A stretch of DNA of 22,189 nucleotides from Clostridia bacterium. GTDB lineage: Bacteria; Bacillota; Clostridia; Oscillospirales; CAG-272. Below, piece by piece: positions 7,830 to 15,257 of this stretch. The position numbers and the translations under genes are program-made. Positions within the stretch are counted from its first letter, which is position 1, and each line of letters opens with the position of its first letter. The stretch spans positions 1-22,189 of the forward strand of contig JAKSPW010000002.1 in assembly GCA_024404435.1 (NCBI GenBank). The letters run 5' to 3'. Under the pieces are notes generated by a model, which was not told the DNA's origin, did not search any database, and saw nothing but the letters and a program-made list of their open reading frames with translations.

Positions 7830-10800
7830 TCAGTGAGGAAGCTCAACCGAGAAGTAGTACATAGCGTCTACTCCGTCAACACTCTTGCTGAACAGCAGTC
7901 CGAACGTATCGTCGAGTACCGACATATTTCTCGGAGAAGAGATGTAGAGCGTCGTGTCCTTGCAAGGGAACGTTGTGCCGTTCTCGTCCTGCATCGTGAT
8001 GCCTTCCGCATACTTTGTGAACGCAGAACCGTCTGCAGACTTCCAGATCTCGATGTTCATCGGGTTAGCCTGTGTTCCTGTGTCAACGAGCAGGAAGTAG
8101 ATAGTTCCGTCGCTGCCCTGCATGATAACGGGAGCGTAGTTGCTCTTCTTCTCAGCAGCAGTGAATACGATCTTTTCGTTCTTGATCTCGGTCAGATCCT
8201 GAGCGTAGATCGCGTGGTACATGTAGATCGCAGCAGCCTTTTCCTTATGCGTGTAGAGGACGTGAATCCTGCCGGAAGCATCCATGAACGTGCAGCCGCT
8301 TGCGTAGTTGTTCATGGACTGCGTCGTGCAGAGACCTTTTGCATTGGGAACGTATGTAGGCTCGCGGATCGTTTTGACTTCAACGTTGTCTACCGTCGGG
8401 TCAGCGACCTTGCAGATGTAGAGAGCATCCCATGCGTATCCGGAATCCGGAGATGCGCCGTTGAAGGTGACTCCGAGTTTTTCGCCGAGATAATAAGCCT
8501 TGACGTCTCTCTGACCGACGAATACGAATCCGCCGTCATCTGTCGGGTATGCGTTGAAGTAAGCAAGTCTGTACTCATTCTCAACCCAGTGGCAGGTCGT
8601 GTCCCACGTATGTGTCGTGGTATCGTAAATGAACCATGCAAGGTATCCGGGGATATCGCCGCCCGTGTAGAGAGCGTAGATCTTACCGTTCTTGTTGTCG
8701 ATCACGGGCTGAGCGTAGCCGTAGCCGTGAACACCGGTCTTTACGAATGCGGGAGATATAGCAGACTTAGTATACTCGCCTGTCTTTGCGTCGATCTCGT
8801 AAACGATGAGGTGAGCGTGTTCGCCGCCCTCATTTCTGTCAGCTTCGTCGCCGAGCGTGAAGACCGTGACAAAGATCGTGCCGTTTCCGTTATAGGAAAT
8901 GTTCGGGCGGGAAGCGCCGTTGTTGTGGTAGTAGCTGTCGGTGAACAGAGTCGTGGTAATTCCGTCCTCGATCTTGTTGACGGCAAAGTCCATCATGTCA
9001 ATGTCCGAATAGTACTCTGTCAGATACGTTGTGAACGTGCCGTATTCCGTTCTGACTATCATCGAATGGTGACCGCCGTGGAGTCCGGAAGGTCCAACGT
9101 CAACATCACTGCGCTTTGCAAGCGAAACCTTCAGTCCGTCATCGTTCTGATACAGAACACCGAGACTGTCGGGATTCGGATCATAGAGCTTTCCGATGGA
9201 TTCCGTCTTCTGAGCGTCGCAGTCAACGCACTGGTAAGAGATCGTGCCGGCTTCGTAGATCGTAGCATCTTTTGTTACTACTCCCTCATCCCAAGTGTGG
9301 CTGCCCTTTGCGGGAGTGATGATCTCACCGCAGACTGTGCAGACGATGTCGCTCAGGCATCCGTCGTTCTCACCGATAACGTGTCCCGTTGCGGGAGCGA
9401 TAACGCTGAGGCAGGTCGTGCAGATCTGAGGCTCCGTGCAGGTAGCAGCTTCACCGGGCGTGTGAACGTGATCGGGATAAAGCTCTACGGAGACGTAGTA
9501 GTAGTTGGCAAGATTATCGCCGTTCGTACCTATCTTATTCGTATCTTCAAAGAAGAGAACGCCGAGTGTACCGTCAAGGACGGAGTTGTTTCTCGTGCTC
9601 GTAACGATAAGCTTCGTGTAGTAATCCGGAGCGTATTCGTCTGTTGTCGTGAGTTTGAAGTTGTCAATGACTCTCGTGAACTCTCTTCCGTCGTCGGAAG
9701 CCCAGATCTCGAGGTTGGCATTCTTCATCTTGGAGCTTTCGTTCCATGCAACGATATAGAACTTACCGTTCGCATCCTGCGTCATGCCCATCGTGTACGT
9801 GCCCTTGGCATCCGTAAAGTCGATGATCTGGTTATAAATGAGCTGATCGTTCTTATCGAAGATAGCGTGATGATGTTCCTTATTCTCCGTTTCGTAATAG
9901 ATGATATGGAAGTCACCGTTCAGATCCTGGAAAGCCGTACCGGATTCACCGTAGTAAGATGCGGTGACGTAAGACGTCTTCTGGAGAGACGGGTTCTTTG
10001 CTTTCTTTGCGTTGTAGATCGCTCTGTAATCCGGAACGTAAACGTCCGTTACTTCGATCTCTTCCTTGGTTGCATCCTTTACGTGATAGAGATAGATAGC
10101 GTCGAAGACCATACCTGTCGTCGCCTTGATCACGTCGTCAACGCCGAGCCAGTTTGTAAGTCCTACGTAGTTATCTGCAGGTCCGCCCTTGACGTCTCTC
10201 TGACCGAAGAAACGGAAGCCTCCGTTACCGTCAGCGTATGCGTAGAAGTAGCAAGGTCTGGAGTCAACTATGACGGAATAGCACTCTGTATCCCATTCGT
10301 CCTTTTCGGTGTCATAAATGAACCATGCAAGGCATCCCGGGAGGTCGCCGCCGGCATAGAGACAGTAGATCTTATGATTCTTGACGTCGGGAATAGGCAT
10401 CGAATAGCCGTATCCGTGTGAGCAGAATCCTGCGCCGCCGTTCCAGACAAGCTCGAAGGACGGTCTGTAAGGAGCCTCGGAGATGACGGTTTCCGTCTTC
10501 TCGTCGATCTTATAAATGTTCATCCATGCTTCCTCATAGAGGTTGGCAAGCGTGGAAACGTAGATAATGCCGTCTTCACCGGCGAATACTTCGGGCAGGC
10601 AGCTGCCGGATGCCTCCGGGAACTCGCCTTCCATAATAACGTGGCAGCCCTTGTCAGTGATCTTTACAAGCTGGAATACGTCGGAAATATCGTTGTATCC
10701 GTCTTCCTTCTCGTACGATGACGTAACAAATACGGAATATACACCGTACTTCGTGCGGAGGATCTTGTTCTCGTGTGCGCCGTGAGTACCGATGCTGCCG

Positions 10801-12191
10801 TCGCCGGGCATCCAGTTGCCGTCTTCATCTTTAAACAGATAAGGATTGGAAACCGTGATACCGAGTTCTTCGTTCTGGACCTGGATACCGATTCTGTCGG
10901 CTGTCGGCATATCCTTCGGATAGAAGACCTTCTTCGGGATAGCTTCCGTCTCTTGAGCACCGCATCTGCCGCAGGTATAGGTCAGAACGCCCTCTTCGTC
11001 GTACGTCGGAGCTGTCGTGATCTCACCGTCGTCCCAATTGTGGCCGAGAGCTGCAACGAGCTCTATGCCGCAAACCAAGCACTTCTGAGGCTCCGTGCAG
11101 GTTGCTTCAGCGCCCGGAGTATGTCCCTTTGCGGGAGCAAGTTCAGCGCCGCAGACCGTGCAGTTCTGAGGATCCGTGCAGGTTGCTTCTTCGCCGGGAG
11201 TATGTCCCTTTGCGGGAGCAAGTTCAGCACCGCAAACCGTGCACTTCTGAGGATCCGTGCAGGTTGCTTCGGCACCCGGAGTATGTCCCTTTGCGGGAGC
11301 AAGTTCAGCGCCGCAGACCGTGCACTTCTGAGGCTCCGTGCATGTTGCTTCGGCACCCGGAGTATGTCCCTTTGCGGGAGCGAGTTCAGCGCCGCAAACC
11401 GTGCATTTCTGTGCCTCCGTACAGGTTGCTTCAGCGCCCGGTGTATGTCCCTTTGCGGGAACGATGATCTCACCGCACTCTGTGCATACCTGAGGCTCGG
11501 TGCATGTTGCTTCATCACCCGGAGTATGCGTGTGTGCAGGTTTGATTTCTTCCTTGAAAGCAACGAATCTGACAGCGATAGCTGCGATCTCTGCTCTCGT
11601 TACGGATTTCTTCGGATTGAAATTACCGTTGTTGTCGCCGCCGACGAGTCCGGTACGACGGAGCAGCTCGACTGCATCCTTTGCCCACGAGCCGATGTCT
11701 TTCTTATCGGCAAACTCACTGACGGAGGATCTGTCTCCCTGGAAATCGATTCCTTCGAGAGCCATGAATCTCTGGAACATAACGGCGAGTTCCTGACGGG
11801 AAACTGATTTGTTCGGAAGGAACGTTCCGTCACCGTAGCCGTTGACTACGCCGACGCTGTTAGCCCAACCGATGTAGGGAGCGAACCACTTTTTCGCACC
11901 GACGTCGGTGAACGTCTTTGCGGCAAGCTCCGCCATTCCGTCAAGCTCGGCGTTACCGAGTCTTGAAAGAAGCGTTACGAATTCGGCTCTCGTCATGTAT
12001 GACGTCGGGGCGAAGATCGTCTCCGACTGACCGCCCATGATACCGAGTTCATAAGCTGCTTTCACGTCTTCATAGTACCATTTGCCTTCCTTCACGTCCG
12101 TAAACGGAAGACCTGTTCCCGCAGCGGTCGTCGGCATGACGATAGCCGCCATCATGACTACTGCGAGAATGAGTGAAAGTAGTTTTTTCAT
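7830..12191 (-). CDS. Secreted SLH-anchored surface protein with Cys/His repeats and two propeller-like modules
   Basis: A 1453-residue exported protein. A signal peptide (KKLLSLILAVVMMAAIVMP, cleavage near A24) is followed by three S-layer homology domains at about 28-70, 92-140 and 156-212 (FTDVKEGKWYYEDV, FTDVGAKKWFAPYI, FADKKDIGSWAKDAV) that should bind cell-wall polymer. Residues 222-383 are six 27-residue repeats, then a HNWDDGEITTAP segment with a CGRCG knuckle (384-419). Module A (about 420-907) and module B (about 1001-1453) are homologous and separated by another Cys cassette (910-1000); both contain HGYGY, LAWFIYDT, GGF and GQRDVK blocks suggestive of a beta-propeller/BNR fold. No catalytic residues can be named. 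ATG follows AGGAG. It is the second gene of an operon behind a lipoprotein. Role is probably extracellular binding, perhaps of glycan; that is inference. Confidence 0.92.
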   Translation of the reverse strand: MKKLLSLILAVVMMAAIVMPTTAAGTGLPFTDVKEGKWYYEDVKAAYELGIMGGQSETIFAPTSYMTRAEFVTLLSRLGNAELDGMAELAAKTFTDVGAKKWFAPYIGWANSVGVVNGYGDGTFLPNKSVSRQELAVMFQRFMALEGIDFQGDRSSVSEFADKKDIGSWAKDAVELLRRTGLVGGDNNGNFNPKKSVTRAEIAAIAVRFVAFKEEIKPAHTHTPGDEATCTEPQVCTECGEIIVPAKGHTPGAEATCTEAQKCTVCGAELAPAKGHTPGAEATCTEPQKCTVCGAELAPAKGHTPGAEATCTDPQKCTVCGAELAPAKGHTPGEEATCTDPQNCTVCGAELAPAKGHTPGAEATCTEPQKCLVCGIELVAALGHNWDDGEITTAPTYDEEGVLTYTCGRCGAQETEAIPKKVFYPKDMPTADRIGIQVQNEELGITVSNPYLFKDEDGNWMPGDGSIGTHGAHENKILRTKYGVYSVFVTSSYEKEDGYNDISDVFQLVKITDKGCHVIMEGEFPEASGSCLPEVFAGEDGIIYVSTLANLYEEAWMNIYKIDEKTETVISEAPYRPSFELVWNGGAGFCSHGYGYSMPIPDVKNHKIYCLYAGGDLPGCLAWFIYDTEKDEWDTECYSVIVDSRPCYFYAYADGNGGFRFFGQRDVKGGPADNYVGLTNWLGVDDVIKATTGMVFDAIYLYHVKDATKEEIEVTDVYVPDYRAIYNAKKAKNPSLQKTSYVTASYYGESGTAFQDLNGDFHIIYYETENKEHHHAIFDKNDQLIYNQIIDFTDAKGTYTMGMTQDANGKFYIVAWNESSKMKNANLEIWASDDGREFTRVIDNFKLTTTDEYAPDYYTKLIVTSTRNNSVLDGTLGVLFFEDTNKIGTNGDNLANYYYVSVELYPDHVHTPGEAATCTEPQICTTCLSVIAPATGHVIGENDGCLSDIVCTVCGEIITPAKGSHTWDEGVVTKDATIYEAGTISYQCVDCDAQKTESIGKLYDPNPDSLGVLYQNDDGLKVSLAKRSDVDVGPSGLHGGHHSMIVRTEYGTFTTYLTEYYSDIDMMDFAVNKIEDGITTTLFTDSYYHNNGASRPNISYNGNGTIFVTVFTLGDEADRNEGGEHAHLIVYEIDAKTGEYTKSAISPAFVKTGVHGYGYAQPVIDNKNGKIYALYTGGDIPGYLAWFIYDTTTHTWDTTCHWVENEYRLAYFNAYPTDDGGFVFVGQRDVKAYYLGEKLGVTFNGASPDSGYAWDALYICKVADPTVDNVEVKTIREPTYVPNAKGLCTTQSMNNYASGCTFMDASGRIHVLYTHKEKAAAIYMYHAIYAQDLTEIKNEKIVFTAAEKKSNYAPVIMQGSDGTIYFLLVDTGTQANPMNIEIWKSADGSAFTKYAEGITMQDENGTTFPCKDTTLYISSPRNMSVLDDTFGLLFSKSVDGVDAMYYFSVELPH
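7833..9299 (-). repeat. Internal duplication, copy B (HTWDEG segment plus second module)
   Basis: Residues 965-1453 repeat the order of residues 384-907: a H-x-WD-x-G segment with one CxxC, then QND-type strand, GGH.S..IRTEYG, HGYGY, KIY.LY.GGD, LAWFIYDT, WDT, GGF.F.GQRDVK, and a final ISSPRN-SVLD block. Identity also persists in the DNA: ATGAACCATGCA's reverse complement sits at 8629-8640 here and at 10318-10329 in copy A, 1689 bases (563 codons) apart. Confidence 0.85.
9300..9464 (-). repeat. Second Cys/His cassette between the two modules
   Basis: Residues 910-936 (HTPGEAATCTEPQICTTC...) are a clear further copy of the 27-residue repeat. Residues 937-964 are a diverged 28-residue copy (HVIGENDGC...CTVCG). 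Together with the HTWDEG segment that follows, they recreate the boundary in front of module A, so the duplicated unit was probably cassette plus module. Confidence 0.85.
9471..11042 (-). repeat. Internal duplication, copy A (HNWDDG segment plus first module)
   Basis: Residues 384-907, the first copy of the module described for 7833-9299. It is slightly longer, with extra loops between GQRDVK and the FQDLNG..HIIYYE block. It ends in a TSTRNNSVLD motif equivalent to SSPRNMSVLD in copy B. Confidence 0.85.
11043..11528 (-). repeat. Six tandem 81-bp (27-residue) repeats
   Basis: Exactly six units, residues 222-383, without a single indel. The consensus is HTPGAEATCTEPQKCTVCG followed by AELAPAKG. 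Each unit has the spacing H-x7-C-x5-C-x2-C, that is one His and three Cys. Central units are nearly identical in DNA while the outer ones (unit 1 with ECGEIIVPAKG, unit 6 with CLVCGIELVAALG) have diverged, the pattern expected from unequal exchange inside an array. Confidence 0.95.
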
Positions 12192-12225
12192 ATATTCTCC
12201 TATCCGCCCGAAGGCTTTATAAACA

Positions 12226-12261
12226 CAGCAGACCGCAGGAAAAAAATCCGGCCGTCTGCTG
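12226..12261 (-). other. Hairpin between the lipoprotein and SLH genes
   Basis: CAGCAGAC and GTCTGCTG pair over 8 bp, with a partly paired inner stem and a T-rich loop on the minus strand. It begins about 13 bases after the lipoprotein stop, and no T-run follows it. It is therefore more likely an mRNA-stabilising or processing hairpin, or a weak attenuator, than a full terminator. The next gene has its own ribosome site but no visible promoter. Confidence 0.5.
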
Positions 12262-12273
12262 CATATATACTAT

Positions 12274-13968
12274 TTATTTGACGAACTGCTTATAGAGGAA
12301 GATAAGTGTTTCGGTAAGATCTTCGCTGTCTTCCGAAAGGAGACCTGCACCGACAGTGCTGTCCTGGATGTACTGTCTTGCGAGCTCTGACGTTCTCTTA
12401 TCAACTCTGTCAGCGGAAAGTCCATGAATTTCCTGATATACGGAAGCAGACTTTTTGGCAAGATCGTTGAAGAAGGGTTCGTTTTCTTCGGTGATGAACT
12501 CAAATCCGACGTACGGGTTGGGAGCGGAATCAAGGTTCTGCTGCATCGAGTACTTCCAATCGCTCATCGGGATTCCTTCACCGGGATACGTGAGGTATAC
12601 GTTGCCGGTATCGACGATATTCATCGAATACGTGTCGTTGAGGATCTTGATCGTATCCTCGCCGTTTACTTTCTGCTTGGACCAGTTGACTCCTTCAACA
12701 CCGTACTGAAGAATGGTTCTCAGAGTTTCATCGGTATTGAGATACGTGATGATCTCCATCGATCTCTTGACGTTCTTGGAATACGTGCTGACCGCGAATG
12801 CGGATTCGAAAACGTCGTCAACGTCTCCGACGGGTACTGCATGGATGTTAACGTAGTAGTCTTCGGAATATTCTTCCATCGTTCTTGCGTCGCCTTCAAT
12901 GACACCGACGGCAAATTTCTTGCCTTCGGGATTACCGTCACCGACGTAGCCCTTTGAAAGAAGCTTGGTCATCATGCAGAACGTGGGACGGAAGTCCGTA
13001 GTCTGAAGAACGCTTGCGGGCTCTGCTTCTTCGGAGTTTGTAACGGGGCCCTTGATCTGTCCGCCGATAATGGACCAGTTGCCGTCATTGGAGAAGTAAA
13101 CCATGTTTGCGGAGTCGACCTTACCGAGAAGAGGTGTGACGCCGGGGAGATTCTGACTGCCGATATCGTTGATGAAGTCTTCGCAGTCAAGGAAAGTTGT
13201 CAGTTCATCGGGATCGTAATCGTACTGTTCAACGAGTTCCTTGTTTACGAGAAGAAGCTGATACTTGCCGAGTGCGTGGTTATTGGGCACGCAGTACGTC
13301 TGGCCTTCAAACTTGGCAAGCGTGAAGAACGTCGGGTATATGTAAGAGTAAAGCTTTTTTCCTACGTCGTTGAGGTCTGTGTCAAGAGCTTCGACGAGCT
13401 CGTCCTTGACGTAACCGAGATACTTGTCATATCCCTTTATAAGGAAAATATCAAGCTGGTCGTCGGCGACCTCGGGATAGATCGTGATCTTCTGACCGAA
13501 CTCGTTGACTTCGGTCTCGACGGCACCCGTATCGCTTTCAAGTGCCTCGGCCTCAATCACGTCTTCACCGTCTTCGGGGATCACGCAGTTGATGGCGTCC
13601 TCGATCTCCTGAAGTCTCTGAGATTCCTTAGCCTCAGCGGCTGCCTGCTTGACGTCGTCGATCGCCTTGATCTTGGCGTCGATGACTTCCTGATATTCTC
13701 TGCTCTTTACGGCGTGAAGCTCGATAGCGGTATCGTACTTAGCCTGTGTGAGCTTGTTGATCTCTGTTTCGACACGTTTGACGGCATCGTCGGTCGTCGT
13801 ATCATTTGTCGGGATCCACAGAGAAAGAGTCATCGGTTTACGGACTTCTTCTACCGTGGTCGTTCCGTCACCTGTTTCGGCGGAATCGTCTCCTGCGCCG
13901 CAAGACGAAAGGATCGGCATCACGAGCATAAAGAGACACATGACGATGCAGAAAAGCTTCTTGTTCAT
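12274..13968 (-). CDS. Extracellular solute-binding lipoprotein (family 1-like)
   Basis: The 564-residue protein has a lipoprotein signal peptide with lipobox LSSC (Cys23) and then a typical acidic/Gly/Thr tether. The start of the mature domain (MTLSLWIPTNDTTTDDAVKR) and later segments (QLDIFLIKGYDKYLGYVKDE, YCVPNNHALGKYQLLLVNKE, ADRVDKRTSELARQYIQDS) resemble ABC-transporter sugar/peptide-binding proteins of a clostridial subgroup. At about residues 95-155 a Lys/Glu/Ala-rich, probably helical acidic insert interrupts the first lobe. No permease or ATPase gene is present in the window, so the transporter is elsewhere or the protein works with its operon partner, the SLH protein. ATG follows AAGGGGGA by 8 bases, behind a near-ideal promoter. 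The ligand is unknown. Confidence 0.88.
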   Translation of the reverse strand: MNKKLFCIVMCLFMLVMPILSSCGAGDDSAETGDGTTTVEEVRKPMTLSLWIPTNDTTTDDAVKRVETEINKLTQAKYDTAIELHAVKSREYQEVIDAKIKAIDDVKQAAAEAKESQRLQEIEDAINCVIPEDGEDVIEAEALESDTGAVETEVNEFGQKITIYPEVADDQLDIFLIKGYDKYLGYVKDELVEALDTDLNDVGKKLYSYIYPTFFTLAKFEGQTYCVPNNHALGKYQLLLVNKELVEQYDYDPDELTTFLDCEDFINDIGSQNLPGVTPLLGKVDSANMVYFSNDGNWSIIGGQIKGPVTNSEEAEPASVLQTTDFRPTFCMMTKLLSKGYVGDGNPEGKKFAVGVIEGDARTMEEYSEDYYVNIHAVPVGDVDDVFESAFAVSTYSKNVKRSMEIITYLNTDETLRTILQYGVEGVNWSKQKVNGEDTIKILNDTYSMNIVDTGNVYLTYPGEGIPMSDWKYSMQQNLDSAPNPYVGFEFITEENEPFFNDLAKKSASVYQEIHGLSADRVDKRTSELARQYIQDSTVGAGLLSEDSEDLTETLIFLYKQFVK

Positions 13969-14033
13969 TTAGGAAATCCCCCTTGATAACTGTACCTTTT
14001 CAGGGTACTATAGGAAAAAATATTTCTTTATAC

Positions 14034-14062
14034 ATTATACAACGAACACGTCCTCTTGTCAA
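14034..14062 (-). promoter_or_regulatory. Perfect-consensus sigma-A promoter of the lipoprotein/SLH operon
   Basis: On the minus strand TTGACA (14057-14062), 17 bases, TATAAT (14034-14039): both hexamers and the spacing match the consensus exactly. The leader is about 60 bases and contains a small GTACC/GGTAC hairpin (13992-14008). Directly upstream and touching the -35 is the inverted repeat AAGCAA-AAA-TTGCTT (14061-14075), which could be an operator or a chance AT-rich palindrome. Confidence 0.9.
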
Positions 14063-14100
14063 GCAAAAATTGCTTTATTTAAGGGAGTATTCGGGCTTAT

Positions 14101-14182
14101 CGGACAAACATTTCCGAGTTGTGAACGAGCATTGGTCACAACTTACAAAAACGCTGTCCGGTTTTTGTTTGTTTTGACAAAC
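14101..14182. other. Structured intergenic element downstream of rpoD
   Basis: Three inverted repeats lie in 82 bases: CGGACA/TGTCCG (14101-14106 with 14155-14160) enclosing AGTTGTGA/TCACAACT (14117-14124 with 14136-14143), then GTTTGT/ACAAAC (14167-14172 with 14177-14182). It starts about 10 bases after the rpoD stop on the minus strand. No minus-strand T-run follows, whereas on the plus strand the outer stem is followed by T-rich sequence. It may end the rpoD transcript in an unusual way or be a small RNA; no promoter for the latter is clear. Confidence 0.4.
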
Positions 14183-14191
14183 GAGGGCAAA

Positions 14192-15229
14192 TCAGAGGTC
14201 TCCGAGGAAACCCTTGAGGACCTTTGCTCTGCTCTGATGTCTGAGCTTTCTGAGAGCCTTTGCCTCGATCTGTCTGATTCTTTCTCTCGTGATATTGAAC
14301 TCGCTTCCGACTTCCTCGAGCGTACGCGGACGTCCGTCGTCGAATCCGAATCTGAGCTTGATGACCATTTCTTCTCTCGGAGAGAGAGTATGGAGAACCT
14401 TTGCAAGCTGCTCCTTGAGAAGCTGCGTGGATACTGCCTCGGCAGGTGTGGGCGTGGAATCGTCCTGAATGAAGTCTGACAGATGCGTGTCATCCTCTTC
14501 GCCGATAGGCGTCTCGAGAGAAACGGGCTCCTGCGCCGTCTTGATGATCTCTCTGACCTTGTTCGGGTTCATGCCGAGCTTTTCGGAGATCTCTTCGATG
14601 GTAGGCTCGCGGCCGAGCTCCTGAAGGAGCTGTCTCGACGTTCTCGATACTCTGTGGATCGTTTCGACCATGTGAACGGGAATACGGATCGTTCTTGCCT
14701 GATCGGCGATCGCTCTCGTGATAGCCTGTCTGATCCACCACGTTGCATAGGTAGAGAACTTGTATTCCTTCGTGTAATCGAATTTTTCGACTGCCTTGAT
14801 GAGTCCGAGGTTGCCTTCCTGGATAAGATCGAGGAAGAAGATGCCCTTGCCGATGTAGCGCTTTGCCACGGAAACGACGAGTCTGAGGTTCGCCTCGATC
14901 AGCTCGTTCTTGGCTTTTTCATCGCCCTCCGAGATTCTGATTGAAAGCTCTTTTTCTCTGTCTCTCGTGAGGAGCGGGATGCGGCCGATGTCCTTGAGGT
15001 ACATTCTGACAGGGTCGTCTACGGCAACGCCTTCGTCGGAAAGGAGCTTTTCTATGTCGCCGCTTCCTTCCTCGGCTATATCTTCGGAGTCGTCATAGTC
15101 GATGTCAAAATCGTCGTCATCCATGAATTCATCGATGGCATAGTCTGTGTCGGAATCAAAATCCGACTTTTCGGTGTCTTCCGGAAACTCGTTTTCGAGA
15201 TCCTTGATTTCTGTGTCTTTCGTGTTCAT
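14192..15229 (-). CDS. rpoD: Primary sigma factor RpoD/SigA
   Basis: The housekeeping sigma factor directs RNA polymerase to promoters such as those seen in this window. The 345-residue product starts at ATG 15227-15229 behind GGAG; the frame is open further upstream, but that part lies inside dnaG and is not needed. Residues about 10-60 are strongly acidic ([25 protein letters not shown]) in place of a canonical region 1.1. Region 1.2 is at about 70-100 ([18 protein letters not shown]), region 2 at about 110-180 ([45 protein letters not shown]), region 3 at about 190-265, region 4 at about 280-340 ([34 protein letters not shown]). The gene follows dnaG by 28 bases. Confidence 0.97.
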   Translation of the reverse strand: MNTKDTEIKDLENEFPEDTEKSDFDSDTDYAIDEFMDDDDFDIDYDDSEDIAEEGSGDIEKLLSDEGVAVDDPVRMYLKDIGRIPLLTRDREKELSIRISEGDEKAKNELIEANLRLVVSVAKRYIGKGIFFLDLIQEGNLGLIKAVEKFDYTKEYKFSTYATWWIRQAITRAIADQARTIRIPVHMVETIHRVSRTSRQLLQELGREPTIEEISEKLGMNPNKVREIIKTAQEPVSLETPIGEEDDTHLSDFIQDDSTPTPAEAVSTQLLKEQLAKVLHTLSPREEMVIKLRFGFDDGRPRTLEEVGSEFNITRERIRQIEAKALRKLRHQSRAKVLKGFLGDL

Positions 15230-15257
15230 AATTCTCCGTCTCTTTTTTATAAAAATT

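Noticed and set aside
7764..10421. Long plus-strand open frame as a gene
   Set aside because: It lies wholly opposite a well-supported SLH protein, its translation is low-complexity in V, R, S and D, has no recognisable domain, and starts inside the terminator region without a suitable ribosome site.
11102..11467. Plus-strand open frame over the 81-bp repeats as a repeat protein
   Set aside because: It is the complement of the repeat array; the minus-strand reading gives a signal peptide, SLH domains and a regular Cys/His pattern, and the plus reading gives none of these.
11043..11528. CRISPR array
   Set aside because: The repeats are contiguous 81-bp coding units without unique spacers.
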